Shown: in pieces, positions 1-8,821 of the stretch | Numbering within the stretch: the first letter of the stretch is position 1 | How the letters are laid out: every line of letters begins with the position of its first letter | Assembly (NCBI GenBank): GCA_900548905.1 | Contig: URMK01000007.1 | Span: 62,001-126,000, forward strand | DNA: 64,000 bases | Source of the DNA: an uncultured Lachnospiraceae bacterium | Lineage (GTDB): Bacteria; Bacillota; Clostridia; Lachnospirales; Lachnospiraceae | Reading direction: 5' to 3' | Made by a program: the position numbers and the translations under genes | The notes under the pieces: generated by a model | What the model saw: only the letters and a program-made list of their open reading frames with translations | Told to the model about the DNA's origin: nothing | Databases searched by the model: none

Positions 1-641
1 CTATTCTGCAGAATATTTTCGGGCTGGCCACAGCGCTGCTTGTGGATTCCAAGTTTAAGGGCCACACAGTGGTCAGGACATTTATATACCTTCCGATCAT
101 GATATCCGGCCTTATCATGGGTTACATTATGTACTATTTCCTACAGTATGATGGGGGAATACTCAATGAGATTTTGGGCTGGTTTGGCCGGGAACCGGTG
201 GACTGGCTTGCAGATTCCTCACGGGGAAGGACCATCATTCTGCTTGTCAACAGTGTACAGTATTATGGCAACGCTATGGTTCTGTATCTGGCGGGGCTTC
301 AGGGTATTCCTGCATTGTATTATGAAGCAGCTGAGGTTGACGGCGCCACTGCCATACAGCGTTTCCGTTATGTAACCATGCCGCTGCTGATTCCGGCGAT
401 TACATCTGCAGTTATTGTTAATCTGATCGGAAGCCTGAAGCTAAATGATGTAATCGTCTCGCTTACAAACGGGGGACCCGGGCATGATACACATTCTCTT
501 TCCACTTTTATTACGCTGAATTATTTCAGATTGGAAAAGGCCGGCTATGCTTCCGCTATTGGCGTATTTATGTTTGTTTTCATTATGCTGGTTTCCAGCG
601 TCACAAACAGATACTTCAGGAAAAGGGAGGTGGAATATTAA
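1..641 (+). CDS. Sugar ABC transporter permease, MalF/LacF type (5' end outside window)
   Basis: Inner-membrane permease of a binding-protein-dependent sugar importer; reading is open from base 3, so the N-terminal part lies upstream of the window. About 212 residues are visible, with hydrophobic membrane segments and the cytoplasmic EAA loop (YYEAAEVDGATAIQRF, then MPLL) that docks the shared ATPase. Family members are about 290-300 residues, so roughly 80 are missing. The stop overlaps the next start by one base (TAATG), which implies translational coupling with the partner permease. The binding protein is probably just upstream of the window. Substrate cannot be read from the sequence. Confidence 0.93.
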   Translation, partial: ILQNIFGLATALLVDSKFKGHTVVRTFIYLPIMISGLIMGYIMYYFLQYDGGILNEILGWFGREPVDWLADSSRGRTIILLVNSVQYYGNAMVLYLAGLQGIPALYYEAAEVDGATAIQRFRYVTMPLLIPAITSAVIVNLIGSLKLNDVIVSLTNGGPGHDTHSLSTFITLNYFRLEKAGYASAIGVFMFVFIMLVSSVTNRYFRKREVEY

Positions 642-1477
642 TGAAGGGGAAAAGCTTAAAGAAATATTTGATAAAACATTGGTGGAAATATATTTTAGGT
701 GCGATTCTTGTCTTTATGACAATGATGCCGTTGTACGTGTTGCTCGAAATGTCTTTGAAGGAACCTACGGATCTGGCTTCCAGGCTGACATGGCCCAACT
801 ATTTCTACTTTGATAATTACATAAAAGTCCTCAGGGAGAATAATATGCTGAATGCCTATAAGAACACTCTGATCGTGACGGTAGGCACGGTTACGGTAGA
901 AGTTTTCTGCGGATGCCTGGCAGCTTATCCTCTGGCCAGAAAACAGACACGGTTCAATGAGTTTATCCGCAGTTTAATCCTGGCTATTATGATGGTTCCG
1001 GCGGTGTCCGTGTTGGTGGGCGTGTATTCAATACTGAGTGCCATTCGGGGGATTAATACACTTTGGGCGCTGATTTTAATTACGGCAGCTTTTGGTCTTC
1101 CTCTTTCTATCTTTTTATACACCAATTACATCACGTCCATTCCGAGAGCTTTGGATGAGGCGGCCAGGATAGAAGGGGCTAATTATTTTCAATGTTTCCT
1201 GTATATCATACTTCCGCAGCTCAAACCGGTGACAGTGTCGGTAATTATTATAAAGGGAGTTCAGGCGTGGAACGATTATTTGTATCCCAGCTATATACTG
1301 CAAAAGCCTGAGTTATATACCAATGTATTGATGGTAAAACAGTATTTTTCTTCAACAAGTTCCAATTTTCAGGGGGCGGCGGCATGCTGTGCGGTGGCAA
1401 TGATGCCGGCATTGGCGGCATATATCGTGCTTAACCAATATTTTATCAAGGGCGCAATGGACAGCGCCGTCAAATAA
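641..1477 (+). CDS. Sugar ABC transporter permease, MalG type
   Basis: Second membrane subunit of the same importer, 278 residues, the usual length for MalG-type permeases (CUT1 family). It begins with a short basic cytoplasmic stretch and a first membrane segment (residues 13-35), contains the EAA loop (ALDEAARIEGANYFQCF) near residue 170 and ends in the family's typical short tail (FIKGAMDSAVK). It starts within the stop of the upstream permease, preceded by AGGGAGGTGG. It is followed within about 20 bases by a PfkB kinase, so import and catabolism appear co-transcribed. No ATPase gene is adjacent. Confidence 0.95.
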   Translation: MKGKSLKKYLIKHWWKYILGAILVFMTMMPLYVLLEMSLKEPTDLASRLTWPNYFYFDNYIKVLRENNMLNAYKNTLIVTVGTVTVEVFCGCLAAYPLARKQTRFNEFIRSLILAIMMVPAVSVLVGVYSILSAIRGINTLWALILITAAFGLPLSIFLYTNYITSIPRALDEAARIEGANYFQCFLYIILPQLKPVTVSVIIIKGVQAWNDYLYPSYILQKPELYTNVLMVKQYFSSTSSNFQGAAACCAVAMMPALAAYIVLNQYFIKGAMDSAVK

Positions 1478-1499
1478 AAATGATTGCGGGGTGAAAATC

Positions 1500-2492
1500 A
1501 TGAAGGGCAAAGGTGATAAGAAATATGATGTCCTCTGCGTTGGTCTTGCACTGGGAAACATTGTGGTGCATCCGTTTCCGGAAAAGTTTGAAGGCGGGGA
1601 TACCATGCAGGTGGACGGGATTACGGTCATGTGCGGCGGAGACGCTTTTAACCAGGCGACGGTTTTGTCGGCGCTGGGACATAGAACAGCTTTGCTTTCC
1701 AAGGTTGCAGATGATGTCACAGGGAACATGGTACTGGAGCAGATGAAGGCAAGAGGGGTGGATATCTCATTGGTTGCCATGGATCAAGAGAATGGGACAA
1801 GCTCCTGTATTGTTATGGTGTATCCGGGAGGGCAGAGACGGTTTTGCACGTTTAAGGGGTGTCTGCGCACCTTTGGGGTAAAGGATATCGATTTGGAAGC
1901 GGTAAAGCAGGCGGAGATCGTAAGCATAGGGGGGCTCTACTCGATGCCGTCTTTTGACAGGGAGGCCAGTATTGAACTGTTCCGTAAGGCGCGGGAGGCA
2001 AAAGCAGCCACGGTACTAGACACTAAATATGATGCTTTTCATATAGGGCTTACAGGAATAAAAAATCTGCTGGAATATACGGATTATTTTTTTCCCAGCT
2101 ATGAGGAAGCTTCCTATCTTTCCGGCCTGGAGAAACCGGAAGATATTGTACATTTTTTTGCCGGCAGAGGAGCACGGCATGTTGGCGTAAAGCTGGGGGG
2201 AAGTGGCTGCTATCTGTTAACGCAGGGATTTGAAGGACTGATTCCTTCATTTAAGACGCAGGTTCTTGATACGACAGGGGCGGGGGATAATTTTATGGCG
2301 GGGCTGATACATGGAATACTGCATGGCTGGAATCTTACTGACAGTGTGCTCTATGCCAATGCGGCGGGGGCCCGTGCTGTAGCAAGACTGGGAGCTGCCG
2401 ATGAAGGGGAGTACATAGAAACAATCAATCAAATTTTAATGCAGACTCCGGAAGGGGAGAAATTGGTAAAGGAGGCAATAAAACAACAATGA
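1500..2492 (+). CDS. PfkB-family carbohydrate kinase
   Basis: Cytosolic ATP-dependent sugar kinase of the ribokinase/PfkB fold, 330 residues. The C-terminal signature DTTGAGDNFMAGL (near residue 258) holds the catalytic Asp and anion hole; the N-terminal part has the ribokinase substrate segment (GGDAFNQATVLSALG). I chose ATG 1500, which has GGGGTGA six bases upstream, over an in-frame GTG at 1491. Its stop overlaps the next start by 4 bases. With the isomerase and class II aldolase that follow, a role like LacC/fructokinase (phosphorylating a ketose before aldol cleavage) is inferred; the exact sugar is unknown. Confidence 0.92.
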   Translation: MKGKGDKKYDVLCVGLALGNIVVHPFPEKFEGGDTMQVDGITVMCGGDAFNQATVLSALGHRTALLSKVADDVTGNMVLEQMKARGVDISLVAMDQENGTSSCIVMVYPGGQRRFCTFKGCLRTFGVKDIDLEAVKQAEIVSIGGLYSMPSFDREASIELFRKAREAKAATVLDTKYDAFHIGLTGIKNLLEYTDYFFPSYEEASYLSGLEKPEDIVHFFAGRGARHVGVKLGGSGCYLLTQGFEGLIPSFKTQVLDTTGAGDNFMAGLIHGILHGWNLTDSVLYANAAGARAVARLGAADEGEYIETINQILMQTPEGEKLVKEAIKQQ

Positions 2493-3925
2493 AAGAAAAT
2501 AGAAGAACACTGCGAATAGGCTTTGCACCGACCCGCCGCGTACTTACAACTCCAAAAGCGTTCAGCAAAGAGGAGGCGATCCGGATAAAAGGGGAAGTGG
2601 AAAAATATGTAACTAAGTTTCCGGATGTGGAATGGGTCAATCTGGACAGTATCAATGAGGAAGGCCTTCTGTCCCAGGTCTCTGATGTTGAGGCTGCCAG
2701 CGGGTTATTTAAAAATAAAAAGGTGGATGCTGTATTTTTCCCGCACTGTAATTTTGGTTCGGAAGAGGCAGTGGCAAAGTTGGCAAGAGAAGTCGGGAAA
2801 CCGGTACTGATCTGGGGACCGCGGGATGAGGCGCCGGATGAAAACGGGGACAGGCTGCGGGATGCTCAGTGTGGAATGTTTGCACTCACAAAGGTATTGC
2901 AGCAGTTTGGCGTTAAATATACCTATATATCCAACTGTTGGATGACGGATGAAAAGTTTGACATAGGCTTTGAGAACTTCCTGGGGGCTGTTTCCATTGT
3001 AAAAGCTCTTCATCATTTAAGAATCGGACAGATCGGCGTAAGGCCGGATGCTTTCTGGAGTGTGAAGGCCAACGAGAGAGAGTTGATGGAGAAATTCGGA
3101 ATTGAGATCCTTCCGATTACATTAGCCGCTTTGGATGAGATGCTGCAGAACAACCTCACGGAAAACTACCGCCTGGTGTTGGAAGAGGTCGTTTCGCTTA
3201 AAAAAAGATTTCCTAAAAATAAATTCAGTGAAGATATCTGGACAAAGATGGCGAATCTGAAACAGACTATTAAAAAATGGTGCGAGAACAATCATCTGTC
3301 GGCCGTGTCATCGGAGTGTTGGAAGCCTATGGCCACTGTGGCAGGGGTATCCGTCTGCTTTACTTTTTCAGAATTGACTGGGGAGGGGATACCGGTCATC
3401 TGTGAGTCAGATCTTCATGGAGCGGTTTCTTCTGTTATAGCCGCTGCGGCAGCCAGATATAGGAGTGCGACGTTCCTTGCGGATCTTACCATCCGTCACC
3501 CTGTTAATGACAATGCAGAGCTTCTCTGGCACTGCGGAGTATTTCCAAGGGCATTGTCGGACGACCCGGATGCAGAGATCGGTTTTCATTTTAACAGAAA
3601 GACAGCGGCTGTGGGACAATGGGAACTAAAGCATGATGATATCACAGTAGTACGTTTTGACGGCAGCAATGGTAAGTATTCCTGCCTGTTCGGACATGGC
3701 CGTGGGGTGGATGGCCCCAAGACGACCGGAACCTATTTGTGGGCTGAGTTTGAGAACTGGCCGATATGGGAGAGGAGATTTATTGAAGGTCCGTATATTC
3801 ATCACTGTGTTGGTGTCTACGGGAAAGTGGCGCCGATAATCTGGGAGGCCTGTAAATACATACCGGAATTGGAAGCTGATCCGGTAAAACCTGATGAAAA
3901 AGAAATAAGAGATTTTCTGCTGTGA
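2489..3925 (+). CDS. L-fucose/L-arabinose isomerase-like protein
   Basis: Predicted metal-dependent aldose-ketose isomerase, 478 residues, of the FucI/AraA-like fold. In the C-terminal half the expected metal-site pattern is visible: an acidic residue in ICESDLHGA, then an Asp in LADLTIRHP, followed by WHCG with the conserved His. That arrangement matches the Glu/Asp/His set of L-fucose isomerases, although the protein is shorter than FucI (about 590 residues), so the substrate may be different. ATG overlaps the kinase stop (ATGA), so the two are translationally coupled. It would supply the ketose used by the neighbouring PfkB kinase. Confidence 0.88.
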   Translation: MKENRRTLRIGFAPTRRVLTTPKAFSKEEAIRIKGEVEKYVTKFPDVEWVNLDSINEEGLLSQVSDVEAASGLFKNKKVDAVFFPHCNFGSEEAVAKLAREVGKPVLIWGPRDEAPDENGDRLRDAQCGMFALTKVLQQFGVKYTYISNCWMTDEKFDIGFENFLGAVSIVKALHHLRIGQIGVRPDAFWSVKANERELMEKFGIEILPITLAALDEMLQNNLTENYRLVLEEVVSLKKRFPKNKFSEDIWTKMANLKQTIKKWCENNHLSAVSSECWKPMATVAGVSVCFTFSELTGEGIPVICESDLHGAVSSVIAAAAARYRSATFLADLTIRHPVNDNAELLWHCGVFPRALSDDPDAEIGFHFNRKTAAVGQWELKHDDITVVRFDGSNGKYSCLFGHGRGVDGPKTTGTYLWAEFENWPIWERRFIEGPYIHHCVGVYGKVAPIIWEACKYIPELEADPVKPDEKEIRDFLL

Positions 3926-3955
3926 TAAAAAGAGGATTGGAAGGAGGAAAAACAC

Positions 3956-4807
3956 ATGAAAAAAGTAACGCTTATGGAACAATTCAAAAGTGCCGATGAG
4001 GGAGGTTATGCGGTCCCGCATTTCAATTTCTCAGATATCTGGGATTTGGAAGCGATCGTAAAGGGGGCTGAAGAGATGCATGCGCCGGTAATCGCGGCAG
4101 CATTACCCAAAGTGAACGATGCACTGGGAATGCATGTGGTTGGAGCAATGGCGAAAGCGCTTGCGGAGAGTGCAAAGGTTCCGGTTTATCTTCATCTGGA
4201 TCATTCTACGCAAGTGCAGGTATCACAGAGAGCCTGTGATGAAAACTATTCCCTGGTAATGCTGGATGCTTCGAAGGAAACCCTGGAAGAGAATATCAGA
4301 AGGGTGAAGATGGTAGTGGATTATGCCAGGCCCCGCGGCGTTTTCGTTGAAGGGGAGATAGGAATGATTAAGGGACGTACAGAGGAAGGAAGCTATACAG
4401 AGGATGATTTTCTGGTTCGTGTAGAAGATGCTGTGGAACTGGCAGAGAAATCAGGCCTGGATATTCTGGCTGTGGGGATAGGGACGGCGCATGGTTTTTA
4501 TCAGGGGAGACCGGAAATCAACTTCAAAAGGCTTGCAGAGGTGAACGAAGCGCTGGGACTTCCGCTTGTGATGCATGGAGGGACGGGAATCCCTGAGGAG
4601 GATGTGAGACGTGCGATTCAAAATGGAATCAATAAGGTGAATGTAGGTACTATTATTAAATATACTTATCTGAGCACTGTAAAAGAAGTTCTGGATCGGG
4701 AAGGACCGACGATCTATACAACGGAATTGATGTTACCTGCGGTGAATGCAGTGACGGAAGAAGTAAAACGCTGGATTAAGACATGTATGGCGGACGGAAG
4801 GGCCTGA
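3956..4807 (+). CDS. Class II ketose-(bis)phosphate aldolase
   Basis: Zinc-dependent aldolase of the FbaA/GatY/KbaY family, 283 residues, normal length. Visible signatures are the first metal His region (YLHLDHSTQ, about residue 82), VEGEIGMIKG, the second metal region (GIGTAHGFYQGRPEINF) and the phosphate-binding MHGGTGIPEED followed by GINKVNVGT. It would cleave a ketose 1-phosphate or 1,6-bisphosphate into DHAP and an aldehyde. Preceded by a strong AAGGAGG site, 30 bases after the isomerase stop. Together with the PfkB kinase and RpiB-like protein the set resembles the tagatose-6-phosphate route, but the substrate is inferred only. Confidence 0.93.
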   Translation: MKKVTLMEQFKSADEGGYAVPHFNFSDIWDLEAIVKGAEEMHAPVIAAALPKVNDALGMHVVGAMAKALAESAKVPVYLHLDHSTQVQVSQRACDENYSLVMLDASKETLEENIRRVKMVVDYARPRGVFVEGEIGMIKGRTEEGSYTEDDFLVRVEDAVELAEKSGLDILAVGIGTAHGFYQGRPEINFKRLAEVNEALGLPLVMHGGTGIPEEDVRRAIQNGINKVNVGTIIKYTYLSTVKEVLDREGPTIYTTELMLPAVNAVTEEVKRWIKTCMADGRA

Positions 4808-4822
4808 GAGACGGGGAATGAA

Positions 4823-4878
4823 TGTTGAAAGAAAAATACTTTCAACATCCTTGATTTGTACGCACGCCTTCGGCGTGC
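4823..4878 (+). promoter_or_regulatory. Two consecutive RNA hairpins in the leader of the dehydrogenase gene
   Basis: Between aldolase and dehydrogenase there is a perfect 9-bp inverted repeat (TGTTGAAAG at 4823-4831 with CTTTCAACA at 4839-4847, 7-base loop) and then a perfect 7-bp hairpin (GCACGCC/GGCGTGC, 4862-4878, loop TTC). The second lies 14 bases before the ATG at 4893. Neither has a U tract, so I read them as a processing, stability or attenuation structure that could uncouple downstream from upstream expression, not as a terminator. Confidence 0.5.
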
Positions 4879-4892
4879 AGATAGGAGCAAGG

Positions 4893-5855
4893 ATGAGAGT
4901 CGTAATTACAGATTGTGACCATGATAATATCGACATTGAAAAAAGCGTGTTTTCGGAAGCCGGGATGAGCGTGGAACTGAAAGGTGCTATAACGGAGGAC
5001 GATGTGATTGCAGATTGTCAGGATGCGGATATTTTTATCATTCAGTATGCGCATATCACAGAAAAGGTCATGCAGCATTGTCCGAAGCTGAAGTGTGTGG
5101 TTCGGTATGGAGTGGGAGTGGATAATGTGGACGTTGAGGCTGCCGGACGGTATGGAATACAGGTTGGGAATGTGCCGGACTATGGGATGAATGAAGTAGC
5201 CGATCACGCAATTTCTCTGACTCTTTCATTGATAAGAAAAATAATGGAAATGAATGAACTGACGAAGAAGGACAGATGGGATTATACAAAGGCGATTCCG
5301 ATTCACCGGTTCAGTGAGATGACGGCAGGAGTGATCGGACTTGGACGGATCGGAAGGAATTTTGCGGAAAAAATGCATGCAATCGGATTTCATGTCATAG
5401 GGTTTGATCCGTATTATAAGCCGGCTCCCGAAACGGAGAAGTATGTATCTGGTGTTTCAATGGAGGAACTGCTTGCGAAGTCAGATATCATATCCATTCA
5501 CTGTCCGGCAGAGGGAAATCAGAATCTGATTGGAGAGGCAGCCTTCAAAAAGATGAAAAACAGCGCAGTGCTGGTAAATGTAGCCAGAGGCGGGATCGTG
5601 AATGAAGCGGATTTAAAACAAGCCCTCGAAAGCGGTGAGATAGCCGGGGCGGCGCTGGATTGCATGGTTGGGGAGCCGGTGAGCAAAGATTCTGTGCTGT
5701 TTGGGCTGAAGAACCTGATTGTGACGCCTCATATGGCCTGGTATTCAGAAGAGGCGCAGAAGGAACTGAAAAGAAAAGCGGCGCAGGAAGCAGTCCGTTT
5801 TGCAAAAGGAGAACCGATTCATTATCCTGTCAAGTATCTGAAAGGAAGGGAATAA
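4893..5855 (+). CDS. D-2-hydroxyacid dehydrogenase (phosphoglycerate dehydrogenase/CtBP-like)
   Basis: NAD-dependent dehydrogenase of 320 residues. The nucleotide-binding motif is GVIGLGRIGRNF (about residue 148); catalytic Arg is in NVARGGIVNE, a Glu follows in the hinge region, and the catalytic His is in VTPHMAWYS. Length fits the short PGDH/CtBP type without an ACT domain. I chose ATG 4893, which has GGAGCAAGG directly upstream, and rejected an in-frame extension to 4818 because that would translate through two hairpins. It probably interconverts a 2-hydroxy acid and 2-oxo acid derived from the imported sugar; the physiological substrate is not evident. Confidence 0.9.
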   Translation: MRVVITDCDHDNIDIEKSVFSEAGMSVELKGAITEDDVIADCQDADIFIIQYAHITEKVMQHCPKLKCVVRYGVGVDNVDVEAAGRYGIQVGNVPDYGMNEVADHAISLTLSLIRKIMEMNELTKKDRWDYTKAIPIHRFSEMTAGVIGLGRIGRNFAEKMHAIGFHVIGFDPYYKPAPETEKYVSGVSMEELLAKSDIISIHCPAEGNQNLIGEAAFKKMKNSAVLVNVARGGIVNEADLKQALESGEIAGAALDCMVGEPVSKDSVLFGLKNLIVTPHMAWYSEEAQKELKRKAAQEAVRFAKGEPIHYPVKYLKGRE

Positions 5856-5859
5856 AGTA

Positions 5860-6492
5860 ATGAGAATTGCGGTAATCAATGAGTTCAGTACAAAAAACAG
5901 AAATGGTGATTTAATAAAGGCACTGGAAGAACTGGGGTATGAACCTGTAAATCTCGGAATGAGGGGACAGGAGGGAGAACCACCGCTGAACTATCTGGAG
6001 ACAGCATTTTTATCCGCACTGGCACTGAATCTGAAGGCGGTTGATTTCGTTGTTGGAGGATGCGGAACCGGCCAGGGATATATGAACGCTCTCCTCCAGT
6101 ATCCCGGTACATTCTGCGGCCTTTTGGCCGACCCGACAGACGCTTTTCTCTATTCCAGAATCAACGCGGGGAACTGCGTGTCACTGCCGTTAAACAAAGG
6201 TTATGGCGGAGTAGGCGGGGACATTAACCTTACATACATGTTTGAAAAGCTTTTTAATGATACATATGGCGGCGGTTATCCAGAAACAAGAAAGGACTTT
6301 CAGACAGATTTAAGAAGAATTTTAAGTGATCTTTCCCTGAATGCACATAAGTCCATGGAGGAAATTATTGATGTCATGGATGAATCAATATTGAAAAATG
6401 CATTACTCTTTCCGGGAATCCGGGACATGGCAGAGAATGCTCCGGAAAACGGACTGAAAAAGAAAATAAAGGAATGGTATGAAAAGCAATGA
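5860..6492 (+). CDS. RpiB/LacA/LacB-family sugar-phosphate isomerase
   Basis: 210 residues; the first 150 match the RpiB/LacAB fold, starting MRIAVINEFSTKN and carrying the family active-site Cys in VVGGCGTGQGYMNA (about residue 69) and the NVLSL-equivalent motif as NCVSLPLNKGYG. About 60 extra C-terminal residues extend beyond typical RpiB (about 150). It begins 5 bases after the dehydrogenase stop and overlaps the next gene by 4 bases. It likely isomerises an aldose/ketose phosphate in the same pathway; some family members act on tetrose or branched phosphates, so the substrate is left open. Confidence 0.88.
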   Translation: MRIAVINEFSTKNRNGDLIKALEELGYEPVNLGMRGQEGEPPLNYLETAFLSALALNLKAVDFVVGGCGTGQGYMNALLQYPGTFCGLLADPTDAFLYSRINAGNCVSLPLNKGYGGVGGDINLTYMFEKLFNDTYGGGYPETRKDFQTDLRRILSDLSLNAHKSMEEIIDVMDESILKNALLFPGIRDMAENAPENGLKKKIKEWYEKQ

Positions 6493-6986
6493 AATCGAGA
6501 AATGTAAGTGCGCTCAATCCGGAGAGCTTCAACAAATTCGGATCCTATCACAGTATGGTAGCCATGGATACAGAGCGGTTGGGACCGCCTCCGGTTGCAT
6601 TTTACCGGGATATTCTGAAAACAGATTTTGGCGGAAAGAATCCTGCATTTTCAGTGACACAGATTGCTCAAAGACCGCTGGTGGCGGAAAAATTTGAATA
6701 TCACAGTTATACCGGGGAGGCATTCATGCCGTTGGACGGCGATGTTTTGATTCATGTAGCGCCGGCGGGAAAGAAGGAACCTGTTCCTTACGACAAAATC
6801 GAGATTTTCCTCATACCTAAGGGAACTATGGCAGTGATAAATCCAGGCGTGTGGCATGCTGCACCCTTCGTAAAAGGCGGGGAGGCGGTACATGTGCTGA
6901 CGGTGCTTCCGGAACGAACCTATGCAAATGACTGTCAGATGGTGCAATTTCCGGATGAGGAAAAAGTGCAGATTGTTCTGGAATAA
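6489..6986 (+). CDS. Ureidoglycolate lyase (AllA)-like cupin protein
   Basis: 165 residues with the small beta-barrel pattern of the AllA family: a central EAFMPLDGDVLIHVAP strand pair and NPGVWHAAPFV, corresponding to the conserved Pro-Gly-x-Trp-His turn of ureidoglycolate lyase. No other purine-degradation gene is present, and the gene is embedded by a 4-base overlap in a sugar operon, so classical ureidoglycolate cleavage is unlikely here. AllA homologues in sugar operons probably act on a hydroxy- or oxo-acid intermediate, which fits the neighbouring dehydrogenase; this is inference. Confidence 0.75.
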   Translation: MKSRNVSALNPESFNKFGSYHSMVAMDTERLGPPPVAFYRDILKTDFGGKNPAFSVTQIAQRPLVAEKFEYHSYTGEAFMPLDGDVLIHVAPAGKKEPVPYDKIEIFLIPKGTMAVINPGVWHAAPFVKGGEAVHVLTVLPERTYANDCQMVQFPDEEKVQIVLE

Positions 6987-7044
6987 TTACGATAATCATA
7001 ATCGGTAAATGCATGGCCGCCGATAGAGCAGAGAGGAATGCGGT

Positions 7045-8685
7045 ATGGAAAGAAAAACTTGTTTTACAGTACAGGGGAAACCATTCTATTCCCTGGGGAT
7101 TCAGACTCATAACTCCAGTAGCAGTACGCCGGGATATCTGGAGTATTCCTGGAATGCCGCGAAAAAAGTAGAGGCGAATACGGTGGCAGTTCCTGTTTCG
7201 TGGGAACTGTTTGAGCCGCAGGAAGGTGAATTCCGGGAAGCTTTTGTTGCCGATATCATCAGCCGGGCGAGGGAGAATGGGTTGAGGCTGGTTCTGCTTT
7301 GGTTTGGAACATGGAAGAATGGAACAATGGAATATGCGCCATCCTGGGTAAAAAAAGATACGGAGAGATTTCCCCGTGCGCAACTAAAGGACGGAAGGAA
7401 AACGCATAATCTTTCACCCCATTGCACAGAAAATCTGGAAGCAGATAAGAAAGCTTTCTGTCGGCTTTTAGAGGTGGTGAAGAGAGTCGATCAGGATATC
7501 GATACAGTAATCGGAGTACAGATTGAAAACGAAGCAGGCCTGCATTCTGCAACGCGCCGGGACTTCAGTAAATTTGGGGAAAAAGCGTTTAATGAGAATG
7601 TTCCGGAAAGTCTGCTTACCTATTGTGAAGGAAACCCTGACTGCCGTCTGGCGAAAGAATGGAAAAAACAGGGGGAGAAGAGAACCGGAAACTGGACGGA
7701 AGTATTCGGCACCGCAGGGGGCGAATGGGTAACGACATGGGCTGTGGCAGCCTACATCAATGAGATTGCCAGGGCGGGAAAGGAAATATATGATATTTTT
7801 CTTTACACGAACGCCTGGCTGAATGAGGGGAGAGGACTGGCCGGTGTGGATTGGCCTGCCGGTACGCCCCGTCAGAATAATCTTGATATTTATTATGCGG
7901 TTTGTACACATTTGGATAATATTGCACCGGATATTTATCTGCAGGAAGTGACCGGTTATCTGGATGTTTTGAAAACATATTCTCATCCGGAAAAAGGATT
8001 CCCGCTTTATGTACCGGAATCGTCCCGTTCTGTATTCAACAGCGGAATGATGTTTGAGGGGATCGGGGATTATGGTTCCATCGGTTACCATATTTTTGGA
8101 GGGGAAAGTCTGCTGACGGATGATCAAAGGGAACTGAATACGGAAGAAGGCGTCAGTATGAAGCATTCGTTCCATATGATCAGGAATGTGGTTCCTGTGC
8201 TTCCGGAATATACGGGAACGGACAGGCTCCATGGGATTCATCGGAGAGGGATAGAGCCTTCTGTCCTCATAGACGGGCTTTTGGGAGGATGGAGAGCCTA
8301 TGTGAGCTTTGAGGGCACAACGGATCAGTATTATAGAATGGATTTTCTGCATAAAGAAGCTTGTGGGGAAGAAACATCGGGAAATAAGGGGGAACCCTGC
8401 AGGGGGCTGCTGCTTCAGGAAAGTGAAAATGTTTTCTATGTGGTGGGCCATAAATTCCGTATTTATTTCCTTCAGGAAGAAGATGCGGATGGTTCGCTGA
8501 GTGCCGTGACGGTTTCCGGGAAAAATTTCCCTACCAATACAGAATATCTGAGCGTGACGGAAGGACATTTTAATGAAAGCGGAAAATATTGTTCTGAGGT
8601 GGTTCGGACAGGAGATGAAACACGCCATGGAACCTATGCACAGTGGGACAGCAATGTACTGAGAATTGAGCTGCTGAAAATATAA
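7045..8685 (+). CDS. Clan GH-A glycoside hydrolase, GH35-type beta-galactosidase-like (DUF5597-type C-terminus)
   Basis: Cytosolic 546-residue retaining glycosidase with a TIM-barrel N-terminal part. The acid/base Glu is in VIGVQIENEAG (about residue 159) and the candidate nucleophile Glu in YVPESSRS (about residue 327). After the barrel (to about 390) come beta-strands resembling the accessory domain found on bacterial GH35 enzymes. No signal peptide: it starts MERKTCFTVQGKPF, so it would act on imported oligosaccharide. RBS GAGAGGAATGCGGT precedes the ATG. Specificity (beta-galactoside versus related) is unproven. Confidence 0.8.
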   Translation: MERKTCFTVQGKPFYSLGIQTHNSSSSTPGYLEYSWNAAKKVEANTVAVPVSWELFEPQEGEFREAFVADIISRARENGLRLVLLWFGTWKNGTMEYAPSWVKKDTERFPRAQLKDGRKTHNLSPHCTENLEADKKAFCRLLEVVKRVDQDIDTVIGVQIENEAGLHSATRRDFSKFGEKAFNENVPESLLTYCEGNPDCRLAKEWKKQGEKRTGNWTEVFGTAGGEWVTTWAVAAYINEIARAGKEIYDIFLYTNAWLNEGRGLAGVDWPAGTPRQNNLDIYYAVCTHLDNIAPDIYLQEVTGYLDVLKTYSHPEKGFPLYVPESSRSVFNSGMMFEGIGDYGSIGYHIFGGESLLTDDQRELNTEEGVSMKHSFHMIRNVVPVLPEYTGTDRLHGIHRRGIEPSVLIDGLLGGWRAYVSFEGTTDQYYRMDFLHKEACGEETSGNKGEPCRGLLLQESENVFYVVGHKFRIYFLQEEDADGSLSAVTVSGKNFPTNTEYLSVTEGHFNESGKYCSEVVRTGDETRHGTYAQWDSNVLRIELLKI

Positions 8686-8746
8686 AACCCGCGAAGGCTG
8701 CTTCGTGTATAGCGCAGGGCCCACTATGCACAGATATCAGCTGTAG

Positions 8747-8767
8747 TTTGCCAGGTTGTTTGGCAAA
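8747..8767 (+). promoter_or_regulatory. Intercistronic hairpin before the binding-protein gene
   Basis: A perfect 7-bp stem TTTGCCA/TGGCAAA with a 7-base loop lies in the 136-base gap between the GH35-type gene and the binding-protein gene. There is no T run, so it is more likely an RNA-processing or stability structure that lets the binding protein be expressed at a different level. No convincing separate promoter is visible in the gap. Confidence 0.35.
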
Positions 8768-8821
8768 GGGATTTATATAAGCAACAAGAAAATGAAAGAG
8801 AACAAAACAGGAGGGAAGAAA

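Noticed and set aside
6489..6986. Purine/allantoin catabolism via the AllA-like gene
   Set aside because: No allantoinase, allantoate or glyoxylate gene is present; embedded by overlap in a sugar operon.
7468..8724. Long open frame of 418 codons on the minus strand
   Set aside because: Antisense to the GH35-type gene, no ribosome site, no recognisable protein; the plus-strand gene has clear catalytic motifs.
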